A stretch of 59,106 nucleotides of DNA from Paracoccaceae bacterium (GTDB lineage Bacteria > Pseudomonadota > Alphaproteobacteria > Rhodobacterales > Rhodobacteraceae), in assembly GCA_016936395.1 (NCBI GenBank), contig JAFGXY010000069.1:1-59106 (forward strand), in the 5' to 3' direction. This document shows, piece by piece, positions 8,866 to 17,268 of this stretch (positions are counted from its first letter, which is position 1; every line of letters starts with the position of its first letter). Position numbers and translations under genes: made by a program. The notes under the pieces were generated by a model. That model was given only the letters and a program-made list of their open reading frames with translations, did not search any database and was not told the DNA's origin.

Positions 8866-10131
8866 ATGGCGAACAATTCCGGCGACAGCAAGAACACGCT
8901 TTACTGTTCCTTCTGCGGCAAAAGCCAGCATGAGGTGCGCAAGCTGATTGCTGGCCCCACGGTATTCATTTGCGACGAATGTGTCGAATTGTGTATGGAC
9001 ATCATTCGCGAAGAAACCCAGACAACCGGGCTGAAATCGTCCGATGGCGTGCCGACGCCGCGCGATATCTGCAAGGTTCTTGACGATTATGTCATCGGTC
9101 AGATGCATGCCAAGCGGGTGCTGTCGGTGGCCGTGCACAACCATTACAAACGGTTGAACCATTCGACCAAGACCGATATCGAACTGTCGAAGTCCAACAT
9201 CCTGCTGATCGGCCCCACCGGCTGCGGCAAGACGCTTCTGGCACAGACACTGGCCCGCATTCTGGATGTGCCCTTCACCATGGCCGATGCGACCACGCTG
9301 ACCGAAGCCGGCTACGTGGGCGAGGATGTGGAAAACATCATCCTCAAGCTGTTGCAGGCCAGCGAATACAATGTCGAGCGGGCGCAGCGCGGCATCGTCT
9401 ATATCGACGAGGTCGACAAGATCACCCGCAAGTCGGACAACCCGTCGATCACCCGCGATGTGTCGGGCGAAGGGGTGCAGCAGGCGCTGCTGAAGATCAT
9501 GGAAGGCACCGTGGCAAGCGTGCCGCCGCAGGGCGGGCGCAAGCATCCGCAGCAGGAATTCCTGCAAGTGGACACCACCAACATCCTGTTCATCTGCGGC
9601 GGGGCCTTCGCCGGTCTGGAAAAGATCATCGCGCAGCGCGGCAAGGGCTCGGGCATCGGCTTTGGCGCGGATGTGAAAGACCCCGACAGCCGGGGCGTGG
9701 GCGAATTGTTCAAGGAGCTGGAGCCGGAAGACCTGCTGAAATTCGGTCTGATCCCCGAATTCGTCGGCCGTCTGCCGGTGATCGCCACCCTGACCGATCT
9801 GGATGAGGCGGCGCTTGTCACCATCCTGACCGAGCCGAAGAATGCGCTGGTCAAACAGTATCAGCGGCTGTTCGACATCGAAGGCGTCAAGCTGACCTTC
9901 ACCCCGGACGCGCTGGTTGCCATCGCCAAGCGGGCGATCAAGCGCAAGACCGGCGCGCGCGGCCTGCGGTCGATCATGGAAGATATCCTGCTGGATACCA
10001 TGTTCGAATTGCCGGGCCTTGATGGCGTGCAAGAGGTTGTGGTCAAGGATGAGGCGGTGAATGCCGGGGCCAAGCCGATTTTGGTCTACACCGAGTCCGG
10101 CAAGAAAAAGGAAAGTGCCAGCGCGGGGTGA
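8866..10131 (+). CDS. clpX: ATP-dependent Clp protease ATP-binding subunit ClpX
   Basis: This 421-aa AAA+ unfoldase recognises substrates and feeds them into ClpP. The N-terminal zinc-binding domain uses C14, C17, C36 and C39. Walker A is GPTGCGKT (116-123), Walker B is IVYIDEVDK (about 181-189), and the arginine-finger and sensor-2 region lie near [12 protein letters not shown]. The ATG giving [10 protein letters not shown] is chosen because it fits the family and has a GAGGA site upstream; a more distal in-frame ATG adds seven unrelated residues. Length is typical of ClpX. Confidence 0.98.
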   Translation: MANNSGDSKNTLYCSFCGKSQHEVRKLIAGPTVFICDECVELCMDIIREETQTTGLKSSDGVPTPRDICKVLDDYVIGQMHAKRVLSVAVHNHYKRLNHSTKTDIELSKSNILLIGPTGCGKTLLAQTLARILDVPFTMADATTLTEAGYVGEDVENIILKLLQASEYNVERAQRGIVYIDEVDKITRKSDNPSITRDVSGEGVQQALLKIMEGTVASVPPQGGRKHPQQEFLQVDTTNILFICGGAFAGLEKIIAQRGKGSGIGFGADVKDPDSRGVGELFKELEPEDLLKFGLIPEFVGRLPVIATLTDLDEAALVTILTEPKNALVKQYQRLFDIEGVKLTFTPDALVAIAKRAIKRKTGARGLRSIMEDILLDTMFELPGLDGVQEVVVKDEAVNAGAKPILVYTESGKKKESASAG

Positions 10132-10243
10132 TGCCGCCGTCGCACGCTTGACCGCGGCTTTGGCAGGGCAACCTTTCTTGCGGCACTGGACCTTGCCCGC
10201 CATTTCCGCCATATCAGGGGCGACGTAACCGGAGGCTGTTGCC

Positions 10244-10618
10244 ATGTCTTTGCTCAAGCGCCTTGTGACCTGGTGGAACACCCAGACCATCGGCACCCAG
10301 ATTTTCACCGCCCGCAACGGCGTGAAGGTCGGCGAGGATGATCAGGGCAACATCTACTACCAGACTCAGGACTCCAAGCGGCGTTGGGTGATCTATAACG
10401 GCGAGGTTGAGGCCAGCCGCGTGTCGCCCGATTGGCATGGCTGGTTGCATTTCACCTGGGATCAGCCGCCGACCAAAGCGCCGCTGAAGCACAAGCCGTG
10501 GGAAAAGCCGCATCAGGAAAACCTGACCGGGACGGACGCCGCCTATGCACCGCCCGGGTCGATCCGGCGCGCGGCGCCGGTGGCGCGGCGCGATTACGAA
10601 GCCTGGCAGCCGGAATAA
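10244..10618 (+). CDS. NDUFA12-family NADH:ubiquinone oxidoreductase accessory subunit
   Basis: This 124-aa protein is homologous to mitochondrial complex I accessory subunit NDUFA12 (B17.2), one of the few supernumerary subunits shared with alphaproteobacteria. Family-like stretches are [27 protein letters not shown] and [14 protein letters not shown]. It is a peripheral protein expected at the cytoplasmic arm of complex I. The next gene, mlaD, starts at the last base of its stop (TAATG), so the two are co-translated. This gene and its neighbours form a cluster seen in other Rhodobacterales; the functional link with MlaD is not obvious. Confidence 0.93.
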   Translation: MSLLKRLVTWWNTQTIGTQIFTARNGVKVGEDDQGNIYYQTQDSKRRWVIYNGEVEASRVSPDWHGWLHFTWDQPPTKAPLKHKPWEKPHQENLTGTDAAYAPPGSIRRAAPVARRDYEAWQPE

Positions 10619-11079
10619 TGGCCAGCGAAGGGACCGAGATTCTGGCTGGCGCTGCCGTGCTGGCCGTGGCCATTGGCTTTCTGGCCTATGCCGCCAATTC
10701 AGCCGACATGCTGCGGCGCGATACCGGCAGCTATACGCTGACCGCCAGTTTTCGGGCGGTCGATGGCATCACTGTCGGGTCTGATGTGCGGATGGCAGGG
10801 TTGAAGGTGGGCACCATCACCGAACTGCGCCTGAACCCGCAGACGTTTTTCGCCGATGCCACGATTTCGCTGCGCGACGAGATCTTGCTGCCCAGCGACA
10901 GCGCCATCCTGATTTCCTCCGAAGGTCTGCTGGGTGGTAATTTCGTAGAAATCTCACCCGGCGGCATGCCCGACAATCTGGCCCCCGGCGATGAGATCGA
11001 AAACACTCAAGGATCGGTGGGTCTTGTGTCCTTGCTGATGAAATTTGTGGGTGGAAAATCTGACGGGGCCGAAGAATGA
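10618..11079 (+). CDS. mlaD: MlaD-like MCE-domain protein (outer-membrane lipid asymmetry)
   Basis: This 153-aa protein has one N-terminal membrane anchor (about residues 8-27) and a single MCE domain (about 38-118: SYTLTASFRAVDGI, GSDVRMAGLKVG, SEGLLGGNFVEI). MlaD hexamers form the periplasmic lipid-binding ring of the MlaFEDB phospholipid transporter. The ATG overlaps the stop of the NDUFA12 gene, and its end overlaps the DUF2155 gene by 4 nt. No mlaE or mlaF is nearby, so the rest of the transporter is encoded elsewhere. Confidence 0.88.
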   Translation: MASEGTEILAGAAVLAVAIGFLAYAANSADMLRRDTGSYTLTASFRAVDGITVGSDVRMAGLKVGTITELRLNPQTFFADATISLRDEILLPSDSAILISSEGLLGGNFVEISPGGMPDNLAPGDEIENTQGSVGLVSLLMKFVGGKSDGAEE

Positions 11080-11498
11080 AGCGGCTTGCGCTGCTGCTGG
11101 TGCTGCTTGCCGCGCCCGCCGCGGCCCAAGAGATGGCCTCGGCCCCCGGCGGCACCCTGCGGCTGCTGGACAAGGTAACGGGGCGCGTGTCGGACCTGTC
11201 GCTGGGGCGCGGCCAAAGTGTTGGCGCCGGGCGGCTGACGGTTCTGCTGGATGAATGTCGCTATCCGCGTGACAACCCTGCCGCCGATGCCCAGGCGCAT
11301 CTGACCGTGATGGAAACCGACCGGGCCGACCCGGTGTTTTCCGGCTGGATGCTGGCATCAAGCCCCGCGCTGTCGGCGATGGATCACCCGCGTTACGATA
11401 TCTGGGTCTTGTCTTGCGATTCGGGTTTTGTCGCGCCCGAGATGACCGAGCCTGTCGAGGACCCCGACGCGCCGGTGGAAGAAATCAATGAAGGATAA
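11076..11498 (+). CDS. DUF2155-family exported protein
   Basis: This 140-aa protein starts with a Sec signal peptide (about 1-18, cleavage after AAA). The mature part has the family features: LRLLDKVTGRVSDLSL, then VLLDECRYPRDNP and FSGWMLASSPALSAMDHPRYDIWVLSC, with two Cys that may form a disulphide. The family has no known function and is usually found beside mlaD in Rhodobacterales, suggesting an envelope role. It overlaps mlaD by 4 nt, and its 3' end overlaps the convergent aat gene by 106 nt. Confidence 0.85.
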   Translation: MKRLALLLVLLAAPAAAQEMASAPGGTLRLLDKVTGRVSDLSLGRGQSVGAGRLTVLLDECRYPRDNPAADAQAHLTVMETDRADPVFSGWMLASSPALSAMDHPRYDIWVLSCDSGFVAPEMTEPVEDPDAPVEEINEG

Positions 11499-12103
11499 GG
11501 CGCGTAACCCGGCGGCATGAACGTCGCCGGGCGGCGCAGGGCGGCGTCCAGCCGGCGGTGGTATTCGGCGCGCGGAATTTCCACAGCGCCAAGACTTGCC
11601 AGATGTGGGGTCAGGAATTGCGTATCAAACAAGGCAAACCCCCCCGCGCGCAGCCGGTGCGTCAGCCAGGCCAGCGCGATCTTTGACGCATCGGTGCGGC
11701 GCGAGAACATCGATTCGCCAAAGAAGGCCGCCCCCAGCACAACGCCGTAGACCCCGCCGATCAGGGCATCATCCTGCCAGACCTCAAGGCTGTGCGCATG
11801 ACCCTGCGCGTGCAGCGATTGATAGAGCGCAAAGATCTCGGCGTTGATCCAAGTCTCGTCGCGGTCGGTGCAGGCGCGCAGCGTGGCGGTAAAATCGGTG
11901 TCGACGGCCACGCGGTAATCGCCGCGCAGCAGCGATCGTTTCAGGCTGCGCGAGATGTGAAACCCCTCCAGCGGGAACACCCCCCGCCGGCGCGGGTCGA
12001 TCCAATGGATTGTCGGGTCGTCCGCCGATTCTGCCATCGGGAAGACGCCCATCGCATAGGCGCGCAGCAACAGATCGGGCGTGATCTGCGGGCTGGGGCG
12101 CAC
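11393..12103 (-). CDS. aat: Leucyl/phenylalanyl-tRNA--protein transferase
   Basis: Aat adds Leu or Phe from aminoacyl-tRNA to N-terminal Arg or Lys of proteins, marking them for ClpAP (N-degron pathway). Family motifs include LLLRAYAMGVFPMAES, WIDPRRRGVFPLEGFHIS, GVYGVVLGAAFFGESMFSR and FDTQFLTPHLASLGA. No ATG lies between the accC stop and the first conserved residues. I use the GTG giving MRPSPQITPDLL (236 aa); TTG three codons upstream is an alternative. The last 35 or so residues are Ser/Thr/Gly-rich and lie antisense to the conserved end of the DUF2155 gene, so the ancestral stop may have been lost. It follows accC by 40 bp in an accB-accC-aat unit. Confidence 0.88.
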   Translation of the reverse strand: MRPSPQITPDLLLRAYAMGVFPMAESADDPTIHWIDPRRRGVFPLEGFHISRSLKRSLLRGDYRVAVDTDFTATLRACTDRDETWINAEIFALYQSLHAQGHAHSLEVWQDDALIGGVYGVVLGAAFFGESMFSRRTDASKIALAWLTHRLRAGGFALFDTQFLTPHLASLGAVEIPRAEYHRRLDAALRRPATFMPPGYAPYPSLISSTGASGSSTGSVISGATKPESQDKTQIS

Positions 12104-12143
12104 CGTCTTCAAGGCCTGCGCCCCGGGCAGGTCTGCCGTTGGC

Positions 12144-13490
12144 TTAACCGAATTGTGCCGCCAGCCATTTTTCAAGCCAGTGAATATTATACTCTCCCGC
12201 CTGAATATCGGGCTCGGCCAGCAGGGCATGGAACAGCGGCACCGTGGTTTCCACCCCATCAACGATCAACTCGCCCAAGGCCCGATGCAGGCGCGCCAAG
12301 GTCTCGGGCCGGTCGCGGCCATGCACGATCAGCTTGCCGACCAGACTGTCGTAATAAGGCGGGATGGTGTAGCCGCCGTAAAGCGCCGAATCCATCCGCA
12401 CGCCAAGGCCGCCCGGCGCATGAAACACCCGCACCTTGCCGGGGCAGGGGGCAAAGTTCGGCAGTTTCTCGGCGTTGATCCGCACCTCGATGGCGTGGCC
12501 GTTGATTTCCAATTCATCTTGGGTGAACGACATCGGCAGGCCCGCCGCAACGCGGATCTGTTCGCGCACCAGATCGATGCCGAAGATGTATTCGGTCACC
12601 GGATGTTCGACCTGAAGCCGTGTGTTCATCTCGATGAAGTAGAACTGCCCGTCTTCATACAGAAACTCGACCGTGCCCGCGCCGCTGTAGTTGATCCGCG
12701 CCACCGCATCGGCGCAGACCTTTCCGATCTCGGCGCGCATCTTTGGGGTGATCGACGGGCCGGGGGCCTCTTCAAACACCTTCTGGTGGCGGCGCTGCAA
12801 CGAACAATCCCGCTCGCCCAGATGCACAGCTTTGCCTTTGCCATCGCCAAACACCTGAATTTCGATGTGACGCGGCTTTTGCAGGTATTTCTCGATATAG
12901 ACCTCGTCATTGCCAAAGGCGTTCTTCGCCTCGGCCCGCGCGGTGCGGAAGGCAACCTCCAGCTCTTCGGGGTTGCGCGCAACCTTCATGCCGCGCCCGC
13001 CGCCGCCTGCGGTGGCCTTGATGATGACCGGAAAGCCGATCTTGGCCGCGACCCCGATGGCGGACTCGAAATCCGTCACGCCGCCATCCGACCCCGGCAC
13101 CACCGGGATCCCAAGAGCTGCGGCGGTTTCCTTGGCGGTGATCTTGTCACCCATGATGCGGATATGTTCGGCGGACGGGCCGATGAAGGTTAGTCCGTGG
13201 TCTTCCAGCGCCTGTGCGAAGGCGGCGTTTTCCGACAGAAAGCCATAGCCCGGATGCACCGCTTGCGCGCCGGTAATCTCGCATGCCGAAATGATCGCAG
13301 CCTTGCTGAGGTAGCTTTCCGAACTGGGGGCAGGGCCGATGCACACCGATTCATCGGCCATGCGCACGTGCATGGCATCGGCATCGGCGGTGGAATGGAC
13401 AGCGACCGACTTGATCCCCATCTCGCGGCAGGCGCGGATCACCCGCAGCGCAATTTCCCCCCGGTTGGCGATCAGGATTTTTTCAAACAT
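12144..13490 (-). CDS. accC: Acetyl-CoA carboxylase, biotin carboxylase subunit
   Basis: This 448-aa enzyme carboxylates the biotin on AccB using ATP and bicarbonate, the first step of fatty-acid synthesis. It opens with [15 protein letters not shown], has the glycine-rich ATP loop [13 protein letters not shown], the [13 protein letters not shown] segment and the catalytic [15 protein letters not shown] chose the ATG giving MFEKIL; a GTG three codons upstream overlaps the accB stop and is an alternative. It follows accB directly (overlap or 5-nt gap, depending on start), the standard accBC arrangement. Confidence 0.97.
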   Translation of the reverse strand: MFEKILIANRGEIALRVIRACREMGIKSVAVHSTADADAMHVRMADESVCIGPAPSSESYLSKAAIISACEITGAQAVHPGYGFLSENAAFAQALEDHGLTFIGPSAEHIRIMGDKITAKETAAALGIPVVPGSDGGVTDFESAIGVAAKIGFPVIIKATAGGGGRGMKVARNPEELEVAFRTARAEAKNAFGNDEVYIEKYLQKPRHIEIQVFGDGKGKAVHLGERDCSLQRRHQKVFEEAPGPSITPKMRAEIGKVCADAVARINYSGAGTVEFLYEDGQFYFIEMNTRLQVEHPVTEYIFGIDLVREQIRVAAGLPMSFTQDELEINGHAIEVRINAEKLPNFAPCPGKVRVFHAPGGLGVRMDSALYGGYTIPPYYDSLVGKLIVHGRDRPETLARLHRALGELIVDGVETTVPLFHALLAEPDIQAGEYNIHWLEKWLAAQFG

Positions 13491-13495
13491 CGGCG

Positions 13496-13990
13496 TCACT
13501 CGATGATCATCAACGGCGCACCATATTCGACCGGCGTGCCATCATCGACCAGAATGCGCTTGACCACACCGGCACGCGGCGCGGGGATGTGGTTCATGGT
13601 CTTCATCGCCTCGATGATCAGCACGGTCTGGCCTTCGGCGACGGTGGCACCAATGGTGATGAAGGGCGTGGCCCCGGGCTCGGCTGCCAGATAGCAGGTG
13701 CCCACCATGGGCGAGGTCACTGCACCGGGGTGTTGGGCCGGGTCGTCCGATACGACGACACCACCAACGTGGGCAGCAGCGGCCATCGAAACCGGGGGCG
13801 GCGCATAGGCCGGGGCGGGGGCCGCCACATGGGTGGTCACGATATTGGCTTTCTTCACCACGCGGACCTCAAGGCTGTCGTCGTCGCCATATTCGCGCTT
13901 CACGCTCAGCTCGGTCAGGTCGTTCTTGTTCAGAAGTTCCGCTAGGGCCGAGATAAAGGCCACGTCCGCGTCGGGGGAATGTTTGCTCAT
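13496..13990 (-). CDS. accB: Acetyl-CoA carboxylase biotin carboxyl carrier protein
   Basis: This 164-aa protein has an N-terminal helical region, a Pro/Ala-rich linker (about residues 56-72) and a C-terminal biotinyl domain (about 88-164) with the biotinylated lysine K130 in [10 protein letters not shown]. The ATG has a strong AGAGGA ribosome binding site directly upstream; the 18 extra upstream residues in the frame are not family-like. It is the carrier whose biotin is carboxylated by the next gene product, AccC. Confidence 0.97.
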   Translation of the reverse strand: MSKHSPDADVAFISALAELLNKNDLTELSVKREYGDDDSLEVRVVKKANIVTTHVAAPAPAYAPPPVSMAAAAHVGGVVVSDDPAQHPGAVTSPMVGTCYLAAEPGATPFITIGATVAEGQTVLIIEAMKTMNHIPAPRAGVVKRILVDDGTPVEYGAPLMIIE

Positions 13991-14161
13991 ACCGTCCTCT
14001 GTTGGCTTTGATTGCCAGTTGGTGACCGTCTTACCGTGGCGCAAGGGCCAAGGTCGGGGCTGACCGCTTATAGACTGCGATTCCGGGCGAGAAAAGCACC
14101 CATTCCCATGTGTGGTTTTTGGTCACTGGCGCCGGGTGCGCGGGAATTTTCGGACCGGGCA

Positions 14162-14179
14162 TTATTGACCGGTTGATAA
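14162..14179. promoter_or_regulatory. Imperfect palindrome upstream of preT, possible repressor operator
   Basis: TTATTGACCGGTTGATAA is an 18-bp imperfect palindrome (core ACCGGT, arms TTAT/ATAA, two mismatched positions per arm), 57 bp upstream of the preT ATG. Its TTGACC half resembles half-sites of the TetR-family pyrimidine regulator RutR. The remainder of 13991-14235 holds the divergent promoters of accB and preT and no gene. Confidence 0.3.
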
Positions 14180-14235
14180 AAAAATAAAGCTGTGAGAGCC
14201 TTTTCAAAAGACAGAAACCAAGGGAGACGGCGCCG

Positions 14236-15561
14236 ATGACCAACAGCCCGCTGACGCCCGGGATCGTGCCGGGGCGTCTGCCCGCCGACAAGATCGCCGC
14301 GAACTTCGCCGATCACGAAGCTGCGCTTGACCGGCATGAGGCGCAGGTGGCCGCTGATCGGTGCTATTTCTGCCATGATGCGCCCTGTATCGCGGCCTGC
14401 CCCACCGGCATCGACATTCCGCTGTTCATCCGCCAGATCGCCACCGGCACGCCGCAGGCGGCGGCAACAACGATCTGGAGCCAGAACATCCTTGGCGGCA
14501 TGTGCGCCCGCGTCTGTCCGACCGAAACCCTGTGCGAACAGGCCTGCGTGCGCGAAGTCGCTGAGGGCAAGCCGGTGGAAATTGGTCGGTTGCAGCGCTT
14601 TGCGACAGATACCGCCATGGCATCTGGCCAGCACCCGTTTGTGCGGGCTGCCAGCACGGGAAAGTCTGTGGCGGTGGTGGGCGCGGGGCCTGCTGGTCTG
14701 GCCTGCGCGCACCGTCTGGCGCTGCACGGACATGATGTGGTTGTGTATGAGCGCAGGCCCAAACCGGGCGGGCTGAACGAATACGGCATCGCCAGCTACA
14801 AGACCACGGGCGGCTTTGCACAGGCCGAGGTGGAGTGGCTGTTGCGTATCGGCGGCATCAGCATCAAGACTGGGGTGGAACTGGGCCGCGATGTCACGCT
14901 GGACGGGTTGCTTGCGGCCCATGACGCGGTGTTTCTGGGCATCGGGCTGGGTGGCGTCAACGCCCTGCGCGCATCGGGTGAAGACAAGGGTGGCGTGGCC
15001 AATGCCGTCGATTTCATCGCCGAATTGCGCCAGACGGGTGACCTGACCACGCTGCCGGTGGGCCGCGATGTGGTGGTGATCGGTGGCGGCATGACGGCGG
15101 TGGACGCGGCGGTGCAGTCGAAACTGCTGGGCGCGGAAAACGTGACCATCGTTTATCGGCGCGGGCAAGAGAAGATGTCCGCCTCTGGCTATGAACAAGA
15201 GCACGCGACCAGCGCGGGCGTTCGCATCATCTGCAACGCGGCCCCGGTGGCGGTGCATGGCAACGGCACGGTGCGCGAGGTAGAGTTTGCCTATACCGTT
15301 GACGGCCCGGACGGATTGACGCTGACAGAGGAAACCTTTCGCCTGAAGGCCGATCAGGTGTTCAAGGCCATCGGCCAGACCCTGACCGGCGCGCCCGATG
15401 GGGCAGCGGTGGCCGGTGGCAAGATCACGGGCCTGCCGCCCCGCGTCTGGGCCGGGGGCGATTGCGCGGCGGGCGGTGAAGACCTGACGGTGACCGCCGT
15501 GGCGCAGGGGCGCGATGCGGCAGAGGCGATCAACCAGTTCCTGATGGGGGTGGCGGGGTGA
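14236..15561 (+). CDS. preT: NAD(P)-dependent dihydropyrimidine dehydrogenase, PreT subunit
   Basis: This 441-aa GltD-like flavoprotein passes electrons from NAD(P)H to PreA for reduction of uracil or thymine. The N-terminal Fe-S region has CYFCHDAPCIAACPTGIDIP and CARVCPTETLCEQAC. The FAD site is VVGAGPAGLACAHRL (about residues 144-158) and the NAD(P) site is VVIGGGMTAVDAA (about 278-290). The final segment AGGDCAAGGEDLTVTAVAQG is the second FAD-binding strand. A GGGAG site precedes the ATG. It is followed by preA after a 24-bp gap, so the two form the PreTA heteromer. Confidence 0.92.
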   Translation: MTNSPLTPGIVPGRLPADKIAANFADHEAALDRHEAQVAADRCYFCHDAPCIAACPTGIDIPLFIRQIATGTPQAAATTIWSQNILGGMCARVCPTETLCEQACVREVAEGKPVEIGRLQRFATDTAMASGQHPFVRAASTGKSVAVVGAGPAGLACAHRLALHGHDVVVYERRPKPGGLNEYGIASYKTTGGFAQAEVEWLLRIGGISIKTGVELGRDVTLDGLLAAHDAVFLGIGLGGVNALRASGEDKGGVANAVDFIAELRQTGDLTTLPVGRDVVVIGGGMTAVDAAVQSKLLGAENVTIVYRRGQEKMSASGYEQEHATSAGVRIICNAAPVAVHGNGTVREVEFAYTVDGPDGLTLTEETFRLKADQVFKAIGQTLTGAPDGAAVAGGKITGLPPRVWAGGDCAAGGEDLTVTAVAQGRDAAEAINQFLMGVAG

Positions 15562-15585
15562 ACCCCGCCCTACGGAGAGTGTGAC

Positions 15586-16884
15586 ATGGCAGACCTGACA
15601 TCCGACTTCATCGGCATTAAATCGCCCAACCCGTTCTGGCTGGCCTCGGCCCCGCCGACCGACAAGGAATACAACGTCCGCCGCGCGTTTGCCGCGGGCT
15701 GGGGCGGCGTGGTGTGGAAGACGCTTGGCTCGGAAGGCCCGCCGATCGTCAACGTCAACGGCCCGCGTTATGGCGCGATCTGGGGCGCCGACCGCCGCCT
15801 GCTGGGGCTGAACAACATCGAGTTGATCACCGACCGCCCGCTGGAGGTGAACCTGCGCGAGATCAAATCGGTCAAGCGCGACTACAAGGACCGCGCGCTG
15901 GTGGTGTCGCTGATGGTGCCTTGCGACGAGGAGTCGTGGAAAGCCATCCTGCGCCATGTCGAAGACACCGAAGCCGACGGGGTCGAGCTGAACTTCGGCT
16001 GCCCGCATGGCATGGCCGAACGCGGCATGGGCTCTGCCGTGGGGCAGGTGCCGGAATACATTGAAATGGTCACCCGCTGGGTCAAACAGAACAGCCGCAT
16101 GCCCTGCATCGTCAAGCTGACCCCCAATATCAGCGACATCCGCCGCCCGGCCGAGGCGGCCAAGCGTGGCGGGGCGGATGCGGTCAGCCTGATCAACACC
16201 ATCAATTCGATCACCGGCGTGAACCTCGATGATTTCAGCCCCGAACCGATGATCGACGGCAAGGGCACCCATGGCGGCTATTGCGGCCCGGCGGTGAAAC
16301 CCATTGCGCTGAACATGGTGGCCGAGATTGCCCGCAATCCTGCAACCCATGGCCTGCCGATATCTGGCATCGGCGGGGTGACCACCTGGCGCGATGCGGC
16401 CGAGTTCATGGCGCTTGGGGCCGGCAATGTGCAGGTCTGCACGGCGGTGATGACCTATGGCTTCAAGATCGTGCAGGAAATGATCTCGGGCCTGTCGCAG
16501 TATCTGGATGACAAAGAGATCGGGCTGAATGACCTGATCGGCCGCGCGGTGCCCAATGTCACCGACTGGCAATATCTGAACCTGAATTACGTCACCAAGG
16601 CGCAGATTGACCAGGACAGCTGCATCAAATGCGGCCGCTGCTATGCAGCTTGCGAAGACACCAGTCACCAAGCCATCGCCATGTCGCCCGACCGGGTGTT
16701 CAGCGTGAAGGACGAAGACTGCGTCGCCTGCAATCTATGCGTCAATGTCTGCCCGGTGGACAACTGCATCACCATGGTCAAGCTGCCAAAGGGCAAGGTC
16801 GATCCGCGCACCGGCACGCCGGTGGGGGATTACGCCAACTGGACGACCCACCCCAACAACCCCAGCGCGCAGGCCGCCGAATAG
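15586..16884 (+). CDS. preA: NAD-dependent dihydropyrimidine dehydrogenase, PreA subunit
   Basis: This 432-aa protein has an FMN-binding DHOD-like barrel (about residues 1-310, with NFGCPHGMAERGMGSAVGQ, SLINTINSITG and SGIGGVTTWRDAAEF), followed by a two-cluster ferredoxin domain with CIKCGRCYAAC and CVACNLCVNVC (about 345-400). It reduces uracil and thymine to the 5,6-dihydro forms, first step of reductive pyrimidine catabolism. The later pathway genes (dihydropyrimidinase, beta-ureidopropionase) that often sit beside preTA are absent here. Confidence 0.95.
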   Translation: MADLTSDFIGIKSPNPFWLASAPPTDKEYNVRRAFAAGWGGVVWKTLGSEGPPIVNVNGPRYGAIWGADRRLLGLNNIELITDRPLEVNLREIKSVKRDYKDRALVVSLMVPCDEESWKAILRHVEDTEADGVELNFGCPHGMAERGMGSAVGQVPEYIEMVTRWVKQNSRMPCIVKLTPNISDIRRPAEAAKRGGADAVSLINTINSITGVNLDDFSPEPMIDGKGTHGGYCGPAVKPIALNMVAEIARNPATHGLPISGIGGVTTWRDAAEFMALGAGNVQVCTAVMTYGFKIVQEMISGLSQYLDDKEIGLNDLIGRAVPNVTDWQYLNLNYVTKAQIDQDSCIKCGRCYAACEDTSHQAIAMSPDRVFSVKDEDCVACNLCVNVCPVDNCITMVKLPKGKVDPRTGTPVGDYANWTTHPNNPSAQAAE

Positions 16885-17081
16885 CCGGGACGGCACCAGT
16901 TCCGGCTGGCCAAAGCGCGGGCAAAGTCACCTTGGCACGCGGCTCTGGCGTCGGCGGTAACCATTTTGCGTGTCCCTGTGCTGCGCGCGCCGTGGCATGC
17001 CGTCAGTCCGGTTGACCACGGCCCGTGTGGCCGGGTAACGACCAAGCCTTCGACCCCACGCCAGACAACCAAGGATGGCGT

Positions 17082-17110
17082 TTGACTTATCGTCAGACAT
17101 ATCCTTATAG
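17082..17110 (+). promoter_or_regulatory. Sigma-70-like promoter for the SulP gene
   Basis: TTGACT (17082-17087), a 17-bp spacer and TTATAG (17105-17110) form a good housekeeping-type promoter 159 bp upstream of the SulP start. It lies in the 384-bp gap 16885-17268, where I see no convincing gene: the open frame starting at 17025 runs on out of frame through the SulP coding region and is a shadow. No clear terminator for preA was found in the gap. Confidence 0.5.
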
Positions 17111-17268
17111 GTTTTTCACCCTCTTTCGGACAGGCTTGCTGATTTTTGCCCGGATGCGCGCGGCCAATGCATGGCTTGGCATCACCCCAAGAAAATCCCT
17201 CGCGACGGCGACCGCCGACGATATTGCCGACGATGCCGCCGCTTCCTTGACCCGTGGTGCGGCCCAGA

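Noticed and set aside
14068..16671. 867-codon open frame on the minus strand
   Set aside because: Antisense to preT and preA, rich in His/Arg/Gln, no motifs; a shadow of GC-rich coding DNA.
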